Assembly (NCBI GenBank): GCA_963721905.1
Contig: CAVRMF010000034.1
Location: 1 to 64,000 of the forward strand
Direction: 5' to 3'
Length of the DNA: 64,000 nucleotides
Source of the DNA: Roseiarcus sp963721905
GTDB lineage: Bacteria > Pseudomonadota > Alphaproteobacteria > Rhizobiales > Beijerinckiaceae
In this document: one piece after another, positions 62,279 to 64,000 of the stretch
Layout of the letters: every line of letters begins with the position of its first letter
Numbering within the stretch: the first letter of the stretch is position 1
Notes under the pieces: model-generated
Database searches by the model: none
The model's input: only the letters and a program-made list of their open reading frames with translations
Told to the model about the DNA's origin: nothing
Made by a program: the position numbers and the translations under genes

Positions 62279-63696
62279 GGCGCCTCGATGACCAGCGAAC
62301 GCAGAAAAGCAACGATGCTATCGCGTTGCTCGGGGTCGAGCGCGAGATAGGCGTCGCGCGAAAAGCGCGCGTCGCCGCCATGCGCCACGATGACCTCGTC
62401 GAGCATGCGAAAGGCGCCGTTGTGGCCATAAGGCGCAGTCGAGCCGACGCCCCAGAGCCTCGGCGTCAGGAAGACGTCGCGTTCGACAAAACGCTGCGCC
62501 TGCAACTCGTTGCCAAGCGCGTTGACTGTCTCGTCGACCACGAGATGGCGCTTGAGGTCACTGTAGAGGGGGATCAGCCATTCGCCCTTGTCGTTCCTTT
62601 GCAGCGTCCTAGCGAAGGGGAACGTGCTCAAATCGATACGGATCGGCGCCTTCGCCTCCGATGCGCGCAAGGTTCCTGCCATGTCGTAGGGCGCGGGATC
62701 AGTGAAGACGAGCGACTTCAAGGGCAGGGTCTGAACGTGGCACGACGCGCAGCTGATCGCCTGGAACTGTTTTGCGCCTTCCCTCGCCGCGGCGCGCCAG
62801 TCAGCCGGCACATCGGCCTTCACCGTCGGAGGCGGCAGCGTCGCCTGGAACGCGACGACGGCTGAGACGTCGCCCGGCGTTATCGCGTCGGGCACGCCGC
62901 TCTCGGCGAAGTCGTGACTTCCGGTCCAGCGGACGCCAAATCGTTCGACCGCCTCCATGCCATGATGGACGTTGAGGGCGTTGATGGTGAACTGCCTGAG
63001 CGAGGTGAACACGCCCTTCCGGCTGAAGGGGCGCACGATAAGGTCGGCGTCGACGCCGTCGACCGAGTCGAGATCGACCATGCCGTCGGGATGGGCTTCG
63101 ATCCATCCGAACCGTACGCCCTTGGTGACGAGATCGGCGCGACACGGCTCGCCGGTGGCGCGCGCATGCGCCACGGCCTCCGCACGGATGGCCTGCAGGT
63201 CCGCGGTCATTTCGCGCGCGAGCAACTCGACGAGTCCCGCCCCCGTCAATGCAATCGTATGCCGCTCGCTCGAGAATGAGGGATCGATGTTGTCGAACTG
63301 CGCGCTTTCGAAGCCCTCCGAGACGAAGACATTGGCGACGTCGTCGCCGGAACCGCCCTCTATCGGGTCATTGTGGCAGCCGAAGCAGGAGTTCGAGTCT
63401 GGTCCACTGGTGCGGCTGAACGTCGGGTTGACGCCGCTCTTGCGTTTTGTCGGGATGATCGCCTGCGTCGCTTTCGGCCGGCCGGCGCCGTCCGCGGTGG
63501 TGAATTTCGCCTTGAACAGCTCGCGCCCGCGCTCGATGAGGGCGGGGAGCGCCGACGGTCCCGCCGCAGCGACCACGTCGAAATCGACATGGGACCCGAA
63601 GACGCGCTCGTCCCAACTGCCGCCGGAGGCGGCGAAGGCCGCAAGGACGCTTGTCACGACGCTTAGCGCGATCAAAACTCCAAGGCTGCGTTTCAT
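62275..63696 (-). CDS. Di-heme oxidoreductase (COG3488-like c-type cytochrome)
   Basis: A 473-residue periplasmic protein starting MKRSLGVLIALSVVTSVLAA. Two heme-binding sites are visible: SCFGCHNDPIEGG in the N-terminal half and SCASCHVQTLPL in the C-terminal half. The C-terminal signature LTPRLWGVGSTAPYGHNGAF followed by VIVAHGGDA is typical of the di-heme oxidoreductase (DHOR, predicted thiol oxidoreductase) group. It resembles the MauG/di-heme peroxidase fold loosely. Substrate unknown. It is translationally coupled to the CRTAC1 gene. Confidence 0.88.
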   Translation of the reverse strand: MKRSLGVLIALSVVTSVLAAFAASGGSWDERVFGSHVDFDVVAAAGPSALPALIERGRELFKAKFTTADGAGRPKATQAIIPTKRKSGVNPTFSRTSGPDSNSCFGCHNDPIEGGSGDDVANVFVSEGFESAQFDNIDPSFSSERHTIALTGAGLVELLAREMTADLQAIRAEAVAHARATGEPCRADLVTKGVRFGWIEAHPDGMVDLDSVDGVDADLIVRPFSRKGVFTSLRQFTINALNVHHGMEAVERFGVRWTGSHDFAESGVPDAITPGDVSAVVAFQATLPPPTVKADVPADWRAAAREGAKQFQAISCASCHVQTLPLKSLVFTDPAPYDMAGTLRASEAKAPIRIDLSTFPFARTLQRNDKGEWLIPLYSDLKRHLVVDETVNALGNELQAQRFVERDVFLTPRLWGVGSTAPYGHNGAFRMLDEVIVAHGGDARFSRDAYLALDPEQRDSIVAFLRSLVIEAP

Positions 63697-64000
63697 GTCC
63701 CTCGCATCGCCTGCCAAGCGGCGGACTGTTGGCTTCTGTTTGTCACGAACGACGCGGTTCTCGCAAGCGCATTCATTCCAGCTATCCCTGGGGCCCTCGG
63801 TCCCGCGTTCCCTTGACGCTGCGGCCGGCAGGCGCTTTCCGCCTATAAGGAAATGACCTTCGAGGAAATGGCCTCGGCGTTGTTGACCATCGTCAACCGG
63901 TTGCGCTATCGCTCGGTCGAGGGCTAGAGTGAAAAATCAAGCCTCGGTCGCTCAGCAAAGCTGGCGATCCAAAAGTCTAACCGGTCCTGGAAGGACCTCA

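Noticed and set aside
63853..63927. 24-codon frame near the window end (MTFEEMASALLTIVNRLRYR)
   Set aside because: Too short to support, with no context because the window ends here.
1..64000. CRISPR array or cas genes
   Set aside because: No regularly spaced short repeats and no Cas-like proteins were seen.

Overview
The window is high-GC bacterial chromosome. It carries a fabD-fabG-acpP-fabF-mltG cluster, glnB-glnA, pyrG and a CIRCE-controlled groES-groEL pair, an arrangement that points to an alphaproteobacterium, probably Hyphomicrobiales (Rhizobiales). No rRNA or intact tRNA gene allows a closer assignment.

Region 1 (1-8760) is the decayed end of an integrated island. A tyrosine recombinase gene is split by an IS66 element (574-3435, 8-bp target duplication). 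It is cut again at its 5' side by an IS630 element (3951-6666, TA target), which itself contains an IS481 element (4891-6112, 7-bp duplication). Beyond these lie a small conserved protein and a DUF433/PIN-like toxin-antitoxin pair broken by at least three frameshifts. Next comes the 5' half of a tRNA-Ser gene that stops in the anticodon loop, probably an integration or deletion scar.

Region 2 (8831-11566) is core chromosome: pyrG and an alpha/beta hydrolase. Region 3 (11567-18530) is a second accessory block. It holds a 962-residue TIR-NB-ARC-TPR protein (an NLR-like STAND ATPase, candidate immune or abortive-infection gene). It also holds a decayed copy of the 3' end of the downstream FAD-oxidase gene, a TPR fragment, and a second TIR gene reduced to remnants by IS1380 and IS30 insertions.

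Region 4 (18578-38027) is mostly core and metabolic: an Old Yellow Enzyme reductase, a D-lactate-dehydrogenase-type FAD oxidase, Dcp peptidase and a CUT2 sugar ABC transporter whose permease is two permeases fused in one chain. The fatty-acid synthesis cluster with mltG follows. A small catabolic operon (4-hydroxyproline epimerase plus a DapA-family enzyme, divergent from a PAS-AraC regulator) and a cysteine-cluster protein complete it. Region 5 (38279-40680) is an IS110 transposase gene beside a second IS630 element that uses a -1 frameshift.

Region 6 (40870-48638) holds glnB-glnA with strong leader hairpins, a small cytochrome c, a cupin, a transglutaminase-like protein, groES-groEL and a frameshifted DUF3175 gene. 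Region 7 (48786-63696) is rich in periplasmic redox proteins: a gluconate-dehydrogenase-type GMC/cytochrome c trio, an L,D-transpeptidase, a multiheme cytochrome with a lost heme motif and a frameshift, ArgE, ApaG, and a translationally coupled di-heme oxidoreductase/CRTAC1 pair. Short dispersed and inverted repeats sit between genes here. No CRISPR array or complete prophage was seen.
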